DNA of 64,000 nt from Fibrobacter sp. UWR4 (GTDB taxonomy: Bacteria > Fibrobacterota > Fibrobacteria > Fibrobacterales > Fibrobacteraceae): NCBI RefSeq assembly GCF_003149045.1, contig NZ_QGDU01000006.1:1-64000 (forward strand), written 5' to 3'. The translations under genes and the position numbers were made by a program. This document shows, piece by piece, positions 50,698-60,568 of the stretch. The notes under the pieces are model-generated. The model did not search any database. It was not told where the DNA came from and saw only the letters and a list, made by a program, of their open reading frames with translations. Positions within the stretch are counted from its first letter, which is position 1; the number at the start of each line of letters is the position of its first letter.

Positions 50698-51627
50698 TTA
50701 CCTCGTAATGGATATACGGAAGCCCACCATATGACTTTGATATAGCGGATCTTTTTTCTCTCGTTCCGCCGAAGCCAAGGCAGGAGCCTTGTCAGACCAA
50801 CTTCCACCTCGAACAACGCGACGTTCGCCTTCTTCAGGACCCCTATAATCCTTGGTACTTCGTACAGGATAATCACCATACCAATCATTGGTCCATTCCG
50901 CCACATTGCCACTCATATCGTACAATCCAAAAGCGTTGGGCAGATACTGTCCCACTTCCGTAGGACCGTTAGTCTTAGTTTGTGCGTAATAAGCATACTT
51001 GGACGCAACAGCCACATCCCAGTAATAGGTCGTGGAGGTCCCTCCACGGCAAGCGATTTCCCATTCCGTTTCAGTAGGCAGGCGCACCGCCTTCACATCG
51101 TAATTCACCGTCAAATTTTTTAGGTAGCGGGACTGGCCAATCTCTTCATAGACGTACGCAGTATCCAAGCCAGCTCGTTTTGACAAGGCGTTACAGAATA
51201 AAACCGCTTCGAACCAATTCACATTGGCGACAGCGATGCTATCCCCTATTTTTAACACATCAGGAAGTTCCCCCATGACGGTCTTATAAAGAACCTGAGT
51301 CACCTCCGTTCTGGAAATGGAAAAAGAACTGACGGACATAACCGTCTTGTCGCGGTTCAGTTCCTGTTTAGGAACATTTACCAAAGTCACCAGAGATTCA
51401 AGCACCTTCATTGGGTCTTCTGCCACAGCAGATGAAGATTCGGGAGCCTCGCTGGAACAGGACCGTTCAACGCTACTGGAGGATTTTGGACGGGTCACTA
51501 CTGAGCCAGGGACATCGTCGTCATTCTCCTCCACGGAGCTATCGGTCGGTGTAGAGCATGCCACAAGAACTGCAACAAGGAACGAGGCAGTCCATGCAAG
51601 AAACGTCCTTCCACCAAAACAGTTCAT
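50698..51627 (-). CDS. SUMF1/FGE-like lipoprotein
   Basis: A 309-aa predicted lipoprotein (VAC, Cys24; then a serine-rich linker) with a formylglycine-generating-enzyme-sulfatase-modifying-factor-like domain: ISRTEVTQVLYKTVMG, VNWFEAVLFCNALSKRAGL, RLPTETEWEIACRGG, NAFGLYDMSGNVAEW and VVRGGSW. The active-site Cys pair of true FGE is not evident, so it is more likely a structural or ligand-binding member than a sulfatase activator, as is common for this superfamily. Its ATG overlaps the upstream stop as TGATG, coupling it to the M6-like gene. Confidence 0.85.
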   Translation of the reverse strand: MNCFGGRTFLAWTASFLVAVLVACSTPTDSSVEENDDDVPGSVVTRPKSSSSVERSCSSEAPESSSAVAEDPMKVLESLVTLVNVPKQELNRDKTVMSVSSFSISRTEVTQVLYKTVMGELPDVLKIGDSIAVANVNWFEAVLFCNALSKRAGLDTAYVYEEIGQSRYLKNLTVNYDVKAVRLPTETEWEIACRGGTSTTYYWDVAVASKYAYYAQTKTNGPTEVGQYLPNAFGLYDMSGNVAEWTNDWYGDYPVRSTKDYRGPEEGERRVVRGGSWSDKAPALASAEREKKDPLYQSHMVGFRISITR

Positions 51628-54600
51628 CAGCGGACCACACCCACGCGATACAGCTTCTTCTTGGTCTTTCCGGACTTGAACTTTACCTGCAGGCGAGCCG
51701 TATAGACATCAGAACCTAGGGCTGTCAGATCCAGGTTTTCAAACTGATTACGTCCCGCAGCGACATCGGTCATTTTTTGCTTGAAGACGCAAAGTCCGGT
51801 AATATCGAACAATTCGAGAACAGCAGACTTCGCTTCGGCACCCACCTCAAAGCGGGCCTTGGCAATGCCACCGCGAATCGGATTAGGGAACATGAAGAAT
51901 TCGGAAATTTCATCCTTCGCATTCACTTCTTCCGGGGCTTTCAGTTTGGATGCGTCCAGATAACCCGTACGTTCGTTACCGCCAGCGGGAAGAGTCCAGG
52001 CTGCAGCACTTTCAGAAGCGTCTTCAGAAGCTTTCTGCAAGCGAAGTGCGGTCAAGGAACTGCGATGGAGTGCATAAATTTCAGGTCCTTTGGATTTCTT
52101 GCTAGGAACAGCGTCCGTCACAAAAATGCTCATGGGCTGCAAATCGGAAACGGTTTCCGCATATTCAAAGCATCCCGCAGAAAGAGGGAACTGCTCCGTC
52201 ACCTGCTTGCCTTTGCCCGTAAAGGCATACACCAGGCCATCGCTACTGGAGACAAGAATCTCGGGAACATCATCGCCAGTCACATCCACAATCAAGGGAT
52301 CGCTAAAGAATCCGTAAACAGGAGATCCGCGGCTAATCACAGCCGGGAAACTAGACAGCGGCAAGCCAAAGCGATCCAGGGCGTACACCAGGTTGTCGCC
52401 CAGGAATACGATTTCGGGATAACCGTCATTGTTAATGTCACCCAGGGCAATTCCGGAAGTTTCATCCTTAAGGCCGCTAGAACCAGCAGCGCCGCGCTTA
52501 TAGTTTTTGGTCCACAGGACCTTACCGTCTTTTCGGCTGATGGCAGCCACATTTCCACGGCTTCCTACAGCAACCACCTCGGAAGTCCCGTCCCTATCCA
52601 AGTCCGTGCAGGCCAGGCGAACCACAGGATCCTTAACATTTACACCGATGGAATTTTCCTTAGTATCATAGGCGATTACATGGCCATCATCGCTAGCAAT
52701 TGCAAGACCATAGAATCCTTCACCGGAGCCACAATAGGCCAAATCAGAAACGTGGCCCGCAGCAATTGAAACTTCCTTGGAAACCTTATCAAACTTTTCC
52801 GTGCTTACAGAATAAACATCCGCATCAATGCCAAACCAGAGCTTGCCATTTACAATCATTAGGCTAGACTTTTCACCCTTAGGCAAGTCCAGAGTTTCCT
52901 GCAAAGAAAGGCCCGTTTCAAACTTCGTGCGAACCAGCTTTCCATCATGGAGACTATACACATATTTGCCATCGCTAACCAAGCCCTTCAAGGAGCCGGA
53001 ACTAGGAGCAACGCGATACAGAGGAATGTCCTTTTCCATCTTCTTATCGGAAAGTTCAATCTTCTTGACCACAGAATCAGCATCAAAAAGGGTATCGCCC
53101 AGGGCGCTAAAGGCCTGCAAAGTTCCATCTTCCGCACCAACCACAACAATCTTTTCGCCATCCTGATCAGGATGATTCACGAACACAGCTCCACGTACAG
53201 CAGAATTCAGGCCAATTTCGCGAGGGAACTGACTACCGTCAATGCTACCGTCATCAATGGAAATGGTAACAGAGAGCTTCAAGGCGCCATAGTTGACCAC
53301 GCTATCACCCAAGAAAGCATTGGACGTTTTTTCCTTTCGGGCATCTTCAGGAACAGCCACGGAAATTTTGATTCCTGTGTAACCGCCTTGCGTCGTCATG
53401 GTATTTGCATAACCCGTAGCACCGATGAAATCCACCACGTCATACTTCTTGGAACTTGAACTATCCGCAATGCGCTGGTGAGGAAGCAAATCCGTACCAG
53501 CACCATAATCATAGGTATCTTCGCCAAGAGCATTCTTGAATGTTTTGCCAATACTCAACACACCATCGGATTCCACCATGGAAATACCAAACTGGTGATC
53601 ACGAAGAGTATCGCCCCCCCAGAAGTTGGCAACACCATACTGCAGGTTTTCCCTCAGGAACCATTCATTGACCTTCCATACCACAATGCCGCTAGCAGGA
53701 ATACCGGCATCGAAAGAACTGACATCCAGAATAATACCACTAGCCTTGTTCTTATTTACAGAGCACTTGCCCTTTACGCAAACGCTATCCTCAAATACCA
53801 AGTGCAGACTATCCACCGGCACCGTGGTCATGTCCGTTTCGTCACCATCATCGGACTCTCCAGTGGTAACACTTACCGTACCGTCCTTATTCCAGGAACG
53901 CTGACGGTTTTCAATGAGCAAGTATTCCGATGCATTCAGGGGCACCTTTACGATTTCCACACCCTCTTCGGAACTACCGGCGGCCACAACATCGACAGTC
54001 ACCGCCTTTCCTGCCGTGGGACGGACCTCCTTCACCTTGGACCATCCCATATAGGCGCGCTCCCAGGCTGCAGGCATAGCGGGCAAGAAACCGTTACCGG
54101 CGTTATAGCCGGCAAAGTCCATCAAATCATAATAACCCAGGCGGGAGATTCCCTTTACCACATCATAGGTATTGGGCAAGCCCAACTCGCGAGCAATCTG
54201 GTTCACTAAAATTCCGTTGACGCCCCAATTCAGACCATCCTGGGAAGCAGTTTCACTCACGACCATGATTGAACGTAATGTATCGATAGTGGCACCTTCC
54301 AACACAATGCCATTGGCAACGGTGCGAACAGAATCCCTGCCATTTCTATCCTTGACCGTATCCTGGACTGTAGGCACAAAGTCCTGATCCGTAGGCAAGT
54401 ATTCCCACACATCACTGCTGATATACACATCCATGAAATCTGCAGGAGTATCTGCATGGTTTGTACCCATGCTACCACCATCAACCAGTCGACTTGCACC
54501 TGCATGAATAATCATGAAGGCACGCTTGGTATTAGGATTTTCGGACAGAGGAATTTCAAAGGGGGAATCACCCGGCTTATGAGCGGCCATAACGGCGTCA

Positions 54601-55031
54601 TACACAAACTGCAAATAGTCACGACTGCGGGCTTCATCAAACTCAGCCGTTTTTTCACCCTTCAGCTTACTGGTACGATTGTAGTCAATAATCTGCTTTT
54701 TCAATTCATAGGCATTGCTGCCCCCTTCCGGGAAAATTCTGTACTTAATGACCAGATTGCCATGGCTTGCGGTCTTGAAATAGGAATTCGCAAACTCAAA
54801 ATGTTTCTTCCAGTAAGAAGCGGAGCCTCGACGGCCTGTAGGATCCAGCTTATAATCCTTCTTGTGAGAAGAATCCGAATCAAAAATACCCAAGCCCGTA
54901 GTCAAGGAGTTATCAGGAGATTCCTTAGCAAACTGTACGCGCATGGCAAATACTTCCAGAGTATCCACAGCAAAAGCTGCAGGAGCCAGGAAAAAAGCCA
55001 TCAGCAAAAACAAATTCAAGAACTTTTTCAT
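51627..55031 (-). CDS. M6-like protein with lost zinc motif and T9SS-type tail
   Basis: A 1134-aa exported protein. After a signal peptide (~1-21) comes an M6 (immune inhibitor A)-like region (to ~390), including the following LGYYDLMDFAGYNAGNGF and PAAWERAYMGWSKV. The expected HExxH is replaced by NQIAR (N277, Q278, R281) although the trailing ELGLPNTYD is kept, so it is probably not a zinc peptidase. The second half has beta-propeller/FG-GAP-like repeats (GDINNDGYPEIVFLGD, DVTGDDVPEILVSSSDG, TDLDRDGTSEVVAVGS). The last ~90 residues (FMFPNPIRGG, VLELFDITGLCVF, then a Lys-rich end) match a type IX secretion C-terminal sorting domain. GAGGA precedes the ATG. Confidence 0.85.
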   Translation of the reverse strand: MKKFLNLFLLMAFFLAPAAFAVDTLEVFAMRVQFAKESPDNSLTTGLGIFDSDSSHKKDYKLDPTGRRGSASYWKKHFEFANSYFKTASHGNLVIKYRIFPEGGSNAYELKKQIIDYNRTSKLKGEKTAEFDEARSRDYLQFVYDAVMAAHKPGDSPFEIPLSENPNTKRAFMIIHAGASRLVDGGSMGTNHADTPADFMDVYISSDVWEYLPTDQDFVPTVQDTVKDRNGRDSVRTVANGIVLEGATIDTLRSIMVVSETASQDGLNWGVNGILVNQIARELGLPNTYDVVKGISRLGYYDLMDFAGYNAGNGFLPAMPAAWERAYMGWSKVKEVRPTAGKAVTVDVVAAGSSEEGVEIVKVPLNASEYLLIENRQRSWNKDGTVSVTTGESDDGDETDMTTVPVDSLHLVFEDSVCVKGKCSVNKNKASGIILDVSSFDAGIPASGIVVWKVNEWFLRENLQYGVANFWGGDTLRDHQFGISMVESDGVLSIGKTFKNALGEDTYDYGAGTDLLPHQRIADSSSSKKYDVVDFIGATGYANTMTTQGGYTGIKISVAVPEDARKEKTSNAFLGDSVVNYGALKLSVTISIDDGSIDGSQFPREIGLNSAVRGAVFVNHPDQDGEKIVVVGAEDGTLQAFSALGDTLFDADSVVKKIELSDKKMEKDIPLYRVAPSSGSLKGLVSDGKYVYSLHDGKLVRTKFETGLSLQETLDLPKGEKSSLMIVNGKLWFGIDADVYSVSTEKFDKVSKEVSIAAGHVSDLAYCGSGEGFYGLAIASDDGHVIAYDTKENSIGVNVKDPVVRLACTDLDRDGTSEVVAVGSRGNVAAISRKDGKVLWTKNYKRGAAGSSGLKDETSGIALGDINNDGYPEIVFLGDNLVYALDRFGLPLSSFPAVISRGSPVYGFFSDPLIVDVTGDDVPEILVSSSDGLVYAFTGKGKQVTEQFPLSAGCFEYAETVSDLQPMSIFVTDAVPSKKSKGPEIYALHRSSLTALRLQKASEDASESAAAWTLPAGGNERTGYLDASKLKAPEEVNAKDEISEFFMFPNPIRGGIAKARFEVGAEAKSAVLELFDITGLCVFKQKMTDVAAGRNQFENLDLTALGSDVYTARLQVKFKSGKTKKKLYRVGVVR

Positions 55032-55065
55032 CACATCCTCAATCTACAAAAAATGCAGACCTATG

Positions 55066-55836
55066 CTAGATTCCAACCTGGGTAAAACTACGGGGAACGT
55101 TCAATCGCCATGTCCCCAGGCTAAAGGACTTGTTGTGAGCCACCTTTTTCATCTTAATCTTCAAGAAGGTGGCTCCATCTCTTTCAAAAACAATTTCGCC
55201 GGGAAGAGTCTTCCCTTCAAATTCCTTAAAGTTCTGGAATTTCAATGTTTCCAGTTTCCCATCACGGCCTGTCCTGCAAAGCCACGCAATTTCTTCCCCT
55301 CTTTTCCCGAAGGCGAAGTTCTTGCCGGTAGCCTCACGAGCATAAGTCACCTGGAGAGAGGAATCCATCAGGTTTTCCGGAATGTCCACCCCATCGTCCA
55401 TCACTTCATATTTTTCCGGAAGAAGAACTCCATTAAAGAGACCTGCCACCTGATGGATATGGACCAGCGGGATCGTGTTATCCATCAGAAGCCCCACCAT
55501 GTAGCCATATCCCTTGACATAAAGTTTTTCCGTAGGGAATGTCATGGTCCAGCCTTCTTCCGTCCACAATAAGGAGGCAACGCCGATTCCCATAGGGCCA
55601 GTAAGTTCCATACGGTAACGTTTCCCTGGAACGGAGAACAGCACCGCATCCAGTTCCTGCGTATTGCCTTCCGCATCCTTCAAGGTCAAAAGGAACTTCG
55701 CCCGCAGACTATCCTGGGGAGCAACAACAGCATTGTCAGACTTTTTCGGGGAAACTTCTACGGAAGGCTTGGCACCGCCATGGCATCCTGCCAGCAGTGC
55801 GCAGCAAAAGGCAGCGAGCAAAAGCAAGCGCAACAT
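55066..55836 (-). CDS. LolB-like/DUF4292-type lipoprotein
   Basis: A 256-aa predicted lipoprotein (lipobox LAGC, Cys18). The mature protein is a beta-rich half-barrel type sequence (VLFSVPGKRYRMELTGPMGIGVASLLWTEEGW, split as recognised) reminiscent of LolA/LolB-fold lipoprotein carriers and the DUF4292 family of Bacteroidetes. A role in lipoprotein placement in the outer membrane is inferred from the fold only. It lies 6 bp after the TPR lipoprotein gene in the purA-crp run. Confidence 0.72.
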   Translation of the reverse strand: MLRLLLLAAFCCALLAGCHGGAKPSVEVSPKKSDNAVVAPQDSLRAKFLLTLKDAEGNTQELDAVLFSVPGKRYRMELTGPMGIGVASLLWTEEGWTMTFPTEKLYVKGYGYMVGLLMDNTIPLVHIHQVAGLFNGVLLPEKYEVMDDGVDIPENLMDSSLQVTYAREATGKNFAFGKRGEEIAWLCRTGRDGKLETLKFQNFKEFEGKTLPGEIVFERDGATFLKIKMKKVAHNKSFSLGTWRLNVPRSFTQVGI

Positions 55837-55842
55837 CCTGGC

Positions 55843-57762
55843 CTACTTTTTCTTTTTCAGAAACCGCAAGGCTTCCGGATGGTTCGGCTTGATTTTCAGG
55901 AGTTTCTTATAGGACTGGGCTGCATCGGCGTTCTTGCCTAAAGCTTCCTGGAGAGCGGCCAAATGTTCCCAGTAAACACGGTCCTTCTGCAGGCCCGGAT
56001 CCTTCAGTAGAAGCATCAAGGCCATGGACTCTTCAAACTTACCCAGTCGATAAAGCCCCCATGCCTTGGAATCCATAATAGCTTCATTATTCGGATCCAA
56101 TTCAAGAGCCTTCGTCACCAATTCCAAGCCTTTTACCACTTCGGCTTCATTCCTATTCAAATCGATCAAGGAATAACCATAATAATTCAGGGCAGACACA
56201 AGATCGCTTCCCTGGAGATTGCCTTTCTTCAGCAATTCTTCAAAGAGGCCAAAGGACTCATCTGTACGCTTTAACCTTTCCAGGTTGGAGGCGTAATAAT
56301 ACAACACATTTTGATAACCAGGAGCCCGCTGCATCACGTATTCAAAATACGGATTTGCCAGAGTACGGTTCTTTTCGGCACGGGCGACAGTCGCCGCATC
56401 AAAGGGACCTTCATGTTCCAAATCCTGAGCTTCAGTGCAGAGGATTCGACCATACCAAAAACGAACTTCAACCTTCTTCAGTTCAGCAGTCTGAATCATC
56501 TTCAGCATGGAAGCAGAATCAACCACATCTTCCATAGGCTTCCAATTATCCCAAAAAGCGATCAGAGAATCAAACTTGGCATAAGCCTTCTTGTACTGAT
56601 GAGCCATGGCGTAAACCAGGGAAATCACATTCAGGTCGGAATTTCCAGAAATGGAATCCAATGCTTCGGCATACTTAATGGCGTCATTATAATTCTCTTC
56701 TGCAATAGCGATGCTGACCAGGCTCTGATAGGCTCCAAGTACATAACTCTGGGGGCCGCCTACCTGATTCAAGCCAACCTTCAAATGAACTTTGGCACTA
56801 TCGTTATTGCCAGCCATATGTTCATAATGACCCAGGAAATTGGAAACCATCGGCGTATGGATCCCATCCTCATAATACTTTTTCTTTAGCAAATTGTAGG
56901 CCGTATCGGAAGATCCCTGGGCATAGTGCTGCACCATGCTCAAAACCATATTGTCATCAAATTCCGTAGAACCCGTCAAGGTATCCACAATGGCATAGGC
57001 CTCAGCAAATCGCCTCTGGTATTTCAGCATTTCCACCAGATGGGAAAGCTGCTTCTTGTCCCCAGTCACTTCATGGGCCTTTCCAAACAGTTCAATCACT
57101 GCGGAATCCCTTTGCATGTCAACCAGCAAGGACACCTGCCTCTGGAAAAGAGACGGCATATAGTTCACATGAGGAAGCAGCAGGTCATAGACACGAACCA
57201 ATTCCTTCTGGTCCTTAATGGCTTCCAGGAAAAGGCTATAATCATAAAGCAGACCCGTATCCTGATTGCGGGAAGAATCCAGCGCCGCGGTAAAGTACTT
57301 ACGGCAGGAATCCACCAGGCCTTCACGCACGTAAAGACGAGCAAGCAACCCCAACTGAGAAGAAGTGATCTTACCCTTCTGGGCATTGGACCACTTCGCC
57401 TGAACAAGGGCCAAGGAATCCTTACCTTCGGCCATGAGTTTTTCTACGATTTTAAAACCGAGATAACGGTTGTACGGATCAAATTCGGCAGCGCGCTGCC
57501 AATATTCAGCGGACAAGGCCTTGTCACCACGAAGCTCCGCTTCCTGCGCATGCAAAAAAGCCTCGTGGGCAGCATCCTTGTTGACAGGGAACTGAGGAAC
57601 TTCCGGCTGAAGTTTTTTATTCTGGCCTGCCACAGCAACGGCAATAGCCATGGAATCCGCAGATGTGAGAGCAAGGCCATTCTTTGCAGGCGCCGAACTA
57701 CAGGCGTTCAAAAAGAACACCGCAAGAATCAAGCACACGAAAAGAAAACGAGCCTTCAGCAT
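55843..57762 (-). CDS. Large TPR lipoprotein
   Basis: A 639-aa predicted lipoprotein (MLKARFLFVCLILAVFFLNAC, Cys21) made almost wholly of TPR-like helical repeats, including a first repeat EAFLHAQEAELRGDKALSAEYW and late ones NNEAIMDSKAWGLYRLGKFEES and VYWEHLAALQEALGKNADAAQSYKKL. Such proteins often scaffold envelope or outer-membrane assembly; no specific partner can be named. The ATG at 57762 is 1 nt after the PASTA stop; a second possible start at 57774 overlaps it. Adjacent to the LolB-like gene, hinting at a shared lipoprotein-handling job. Confidence 0.78.
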   Translation of the reverse strand: MLKARFLFVCLILAVFFLNACSSAPAKNGLALTSADSMAIAVAVAGQNKKLQPEVPQFPVNKDAAHEAFLHAQEAELRGDKALSAEYWQRAAEFDPYNRYLGFKIVEKLMAEGKDSLALVQAKWSNAQKGKITSSQLGLLARLYVREGLVDSCRKYFTAALDSSRNQDTGLLYDYSLFLEAIKDQKELVRVYDLLLPHVNYMPSLFQRQVSLLVDMQRDSAVIELFGKAHEVTGDKKQLSHLVEMLKYQRRFAEAYAIVDTLTGSTEFDDNMVLSMVQHYAQGSSDTAYNLLKKKYYEDGIHTPMVSNFLGHYEHMAGNNDSAKVHLKVGLNQVGGPQSYVLGAYQSLVSIAIAEENYNDAIKYAEALDSISGNSDLNVISLVYAMAHQYKKAYAKFDSLIAFWDNWKPMEDVVDSASMLKMIQTAELKKVEVRFWYGRILCTEAQDLEHEGPFDAATVARAEKNRTLANPYFEYVMQRAPGYQNVLYYYASNLERLKRTDESFGLFEELLKKGNLQGSDLVSALNYYGYSLIDLNRNEAEVVKGLELVTKALELDPNNEAIMDSKAWGLYRLGKFEESMALMLLLKDPGLQKDRVYWEHLAALQEALGKNADAAQSYKKLLKIKPNHPEALRFLKKKK

Positions 57763-57763
57763 T

Positions 57764-58525
57764 CTAGTCCACAACTACGAAGTTAACCTTATAACCAGGA
57801 GTCAGGTAGTCGCCAGACTTGGGAGAAGTTTCAAGGATAGTCCCCGGGCGAAGACCTTCGGAATCCTTCTTACGGGTAACCTTGCCCAGTTTAAAGCCAA
57901 GGCTTTCCAGTTGAGCATAAATGTCATCCAGCTGCTGGCCTGCAAAATCCGGAAGGAGAACCTTACCCGTAGTAGCACCCGCAGAAATCACAACCTTGAC
58001 GGTATCGCCAACGCGAACCTTTTCGCCAGCCTCGGGAACAGTACGAATCACTACGCCGCGAGGAATGCTAGCATGAGCGCCCTTAACAGTTTCCCCCTGA
58101 ACAAGGCCTGCACGAGACAAGGAAATGCTAGCCTGTTTCTGGCTCTTTCCGCGAAGATCCGGAATTTCCACTTCACGAAGGCCCAAGCTCTTAGTCAGGC
58201 GAACCGTACGGCCAAGTTTTGCCGTGCGACCTGCTGCAGGCATCTGCACCAGGACCTTTCCTGCAGGAATTGTAGAATTGTAACGGCCTTCTTCCAGCCA
58301 TTCAAACTTAAATCCTGCATCGGCAAGAGTTTTTTCTGCAGTAGCCGGATCCATACCTTCCAGGTTAGGAACTGCGCCCGTACTTGCAAAGGCACCAGAG
58401 AATGCAGGCATAATAATGTTGTCTACAGCAAAAACCAGCACCACGACAGAAACAGCCCAAATCAACAGGGCCTTGGAAGCCGCTGCTTTACGGACTTTAT
58501 TCAAAATATTCTTTAATTTATTCAT
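57764..58525 (-). CDS. Membrane protein with three PASTA domains
   Basis: A 253-aa protein with one N-terminal membrane helix (~20-38) and three periplasmic PASTA repeats (~55-118, 119-187 and 188-253), each with the VPNLEGM / IPDLRGKS / LPDFAGQQ opening and a P-x-x-G turn (AGKVLVQMPAAG, VVIRTVPEAG, TILETSPKSG). PASTA modules bind peptidoglycan fragments or beta-lactams in kinases and PBPs, but no kinase or transpeptidase domain is attached here. It may link the inner membrane to the cell wall. It lies between the crp-like and the TPR lipoprotein genes. Confidence 0.9.
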   Translation of the reverse strand: MNKLKNILNKVRKAAASKALLIWAVSVVVLVFAVDNIIMPAFSGAFASTGAVPNLEGMDPATAEKTLADAGFKFEWLEEGRYNSTIPAGKVLVQMPAAGRTAKLGRTVRLTKSLGLREVEIPDLRGKSQKQASISLSRAGLVQGETVKGAHASIPRGVVIRTVPEAGEKVRVGDTVKVVISAGATTGKVLLPDFAGQQLDDIYAQLESLGFKLGKVTRKKDSEGLRPGTILETSPKSGDYLTPGYKVNFVVVD

Positions 58526-58550
58526 AAGACGAAAGTAATCACCTCAAGGA

Positions 58551-59261
58551 CTAACCCTTGGTGGCCTTTTCCTGCAGTACGTTTTCGTCGAAAATAACGA
58601 TATCCTTACCCGTCATGGCAATGGCACCAGCCTTTACCAGCATGGAGCAAATACGGCTCACCGTTTCGCGGGTAGTACCGGACATATCAGCCAACTGCTG
58701 CTGAGTAGGACGATTGTGAATCACCGTCACCATGGAACCGTTATCCGTATGGATACGAACACCACGTTCTTCCATCAAGTTCAGAAGAGTACCAGCCACA
58801 CGGCCGCTGACGGACATAGTGGACAAGGAACCAATCTGTTTGTTTGCCTTACGCAAACGCTTGCTCATCTCGCTCAAGAGAGCCATGGAAATTTCCGGAG
58901 TCTGGCGAAGCAACTGGATGAAGGATTCTCGATGAATAATCATCATCTGAGCATCGGTCACCGTACGAACGGAGGCGGACCTAGGTTCGCCGTCGATCAG
59001 GGACATTTCACCGAAGAAGTCGCCACGTTCCAGGAAAGAGAGGATGGTCTCACGACCATCCATACCAGTCATATAGACCTGGACGGAACCGGAAGCAATC
59101 AGGTACAGAGCCTGCATGGAACTGTCACCTTCAAGCACCACAGTTTCATCACGGTTGAAGTTTTGGACAACAACCAGGTTAGCCAGCATAGCCAGCTGAT
59201 CCTCGTTCAATTCAGAAAAGAGTTCAACACCCTTCAACAAACCAACAACGTTATTGTCCAT
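58551..59261 (-). CDS. Crp/Fnr family transcription regulator
   Basis: A 236-aa regulator with an N-terminal cyclic-nucleotide-binding beta-barrel (~10-125: LIASGSVQVYMTGMDGRE, GDFFGEMSLIDGEPRSASVR) and a C-terminal winged helix with the recognition stretch QQLADMSGTTRETVSRICSML. The FGEMSLIDGEPRSASV phosphate-binding cassette suggests real cNMP binding. No cysteine cluster of the FNR type is seen. GGAG lies 8 nt before the ATG. It follows purA by 23 bp and probably shares its promoter; its regulon cannot be read from the window. Confidence 0.92.
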   Translation of the reverse strand: MDNNVVGLLKGVELFSELNEDQLAMLANLVVVQNFNRDETVVLEGDSSMQALYLIASGSVQVYMTGMDGRETILSFLERGDFFGEMSLIDGEPRSASVRTVTDAQMMIIHRESFIQLLRQTPEISMALLSEMSKRLRKANKQIGSLSTMSVSGRVAGTLLNLMEERGVRIHTDNGSMVTVIHNRPTQQQLADMSGTTRETVSRICSMLVKAGAIAMTGKDIVIFDENVLQEKATKG

Positions 59262-59284
59262 AAGAACTTCTCCTTCCGCTTCAA

Positions 59285-60568
59285 TTAGTCCATGTCAACG
59301 ATAATGCTCTGATCGCGCTTAGCACCGATAGAAATCATACCGATCTTCACGCCAACCAGTTCTGCCATACGGTTCAGGTACTTCTTAGCATTTTCCGGAA
59401 GATCTTCCATCTTGCGGCACTTGGTAGTATCGCACTTCCAGCCCGGCATTTCTTCGTAAACCGGCACGCAACGACCGACCTTGGACAGCTGGTTCGGGAA
59501 CACTTCGATCTTTTCGCCATCGCATTCGTAGTGAGTGCAGATCTTGATGGTGTCGAAAGTATCCAGAACGTCCAGCTTGGTAATAGCCAAGTGAGTGAGG
59601 CCGTTAACGATAGCAGCCTTGCGGACCACCGGAGCATCGAACCAACCGCAACGACGGTTACGGCCGGTGGTCGCACCGTATTCGTTACCGATCTTACGGA
59701 GAGTTTCGCCCATTTCGTCCAGAAGTTCAGTGGGGAACGGACCGTTACCAACGCGAGTGGTATAAGCCTTAACAACACCAACAACCTGGTCGATAGCGGT
59801 GGGGCCAATGCCTGCGCCGCAGCTTGCGTAACCAGCCACAGTGTTGCTGGAGGTCACGTACGGGTAGGTACCCTGGTCCACGTCAAGAATGGTACCCTGA
59901 GCGCCTTCGAACACCAGCTTCTTGCCTTCCTTCACAGCCTTGAAAAGGAGAGCGGAAGTATCGCGAACGAAAGGCTTGATCTTCTGGCCCAGTTCCAGGT
60001 AATCCTTGATGACGACTTCCGGATCGATTTCCGGAACATCGTACATGACCTTAAATTCTTCATTATGGACCTTAGCCATAGCTTCGACGCGGGGGCGAAG
60101 TTCACGTTCGTCCATGAGGTCGCCAACGCGAACACCGATACGGTTCACCTTGTCGCTGTAGCAGGGGCCAATACCGCGGCCGGTAGTACCGATAGCAGCC
60201 TTGCCAGCCTTCTTTTCCTTGGCCTTGTCAAGAGCAGAGTGGTACGGCAGCACCACCTGAGCGTTGTCAGCAATGAACAGGTGACCTTCCGGGTTGATGC
60301 CCTTGGTGTGGAGGTCAGCGATTTCTGCGAGAGTCTGAATCGGATCCAGCACAACGCCGTTACCGATAACACAAATCTTGTCGTCGTGCATGATGCCAGA
60401 CGGAATCAGGTGGAACACGAACTTCTTGTCACCTACTTCCACAGTGTGGCCGGCGTTTGCACCGCCCTGGAAACGCACAACGATATTTGCGTCCAGAGTC
60501 AAGAAGTCAACTACCTTGGCCTTACCTTCGTCACCCCACTGGGAGCCGATTACAACACGATTTGCCAT
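59285..60568 (-). CDS. purA: Adenylosuccinate synthase
   Basis: A 427-aa enzyme making adenylosuccinate from IMP, Asp and GTP, the first committed step to AMP. The GTP loop is GSQWGDEGKAKVVD (residues 8-21; Lys-Ala-Lys in place of the usual Lys-Gly-Lys), the catalytic His follows in GGANAGHTVEV, and GTTGRGIGPCYSDK, GAQGTILDVDQGTYPYVT and TTGRNRRCGWFD are all present. Full length with GAAGGAT before the ATG. It leads the long minus-strand series (purA, crp-like, PASTA, TPR and others). Confidence 0.96.
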   Translation of the reverse strand: MANRVVIGSQWGDEGKAKVVDFLTLDANIVVRFQGGANAGHTVEVGDKKFVFHLIPSGIMHDDKICVIGNGVVLDPIQTLAEIADLHTKGINPEGHLFIADNAQVVLPYHSALDKAKEKKAGKAAIGTTGRGIGPCYSDKVNRIGVRVGDLMDERELRPRVEAMAKVHNEEFKVMYDVPEIDPEVVIKDYLELGQKIKPFVRDTSALLFKAVKEGKKLVFEGAQGTILDVDQGTYPYVTSSNTVAGYASCGAGIGPTAIDQVVGVVKAYTTRVGNGPFPTELLDEMGETLRKIGNEYGATTGRNRRCGWFDAPVVRKAAIVNGLTHLAITKLDVLDTFDTIKICTHYECDGEKIEVFPNQLSKVGRCVPVYEEMPGWKCDTTKCRKMEDLPENAKKYLNRMAELVGVKIGMISIGAKRDQSIIVDMD

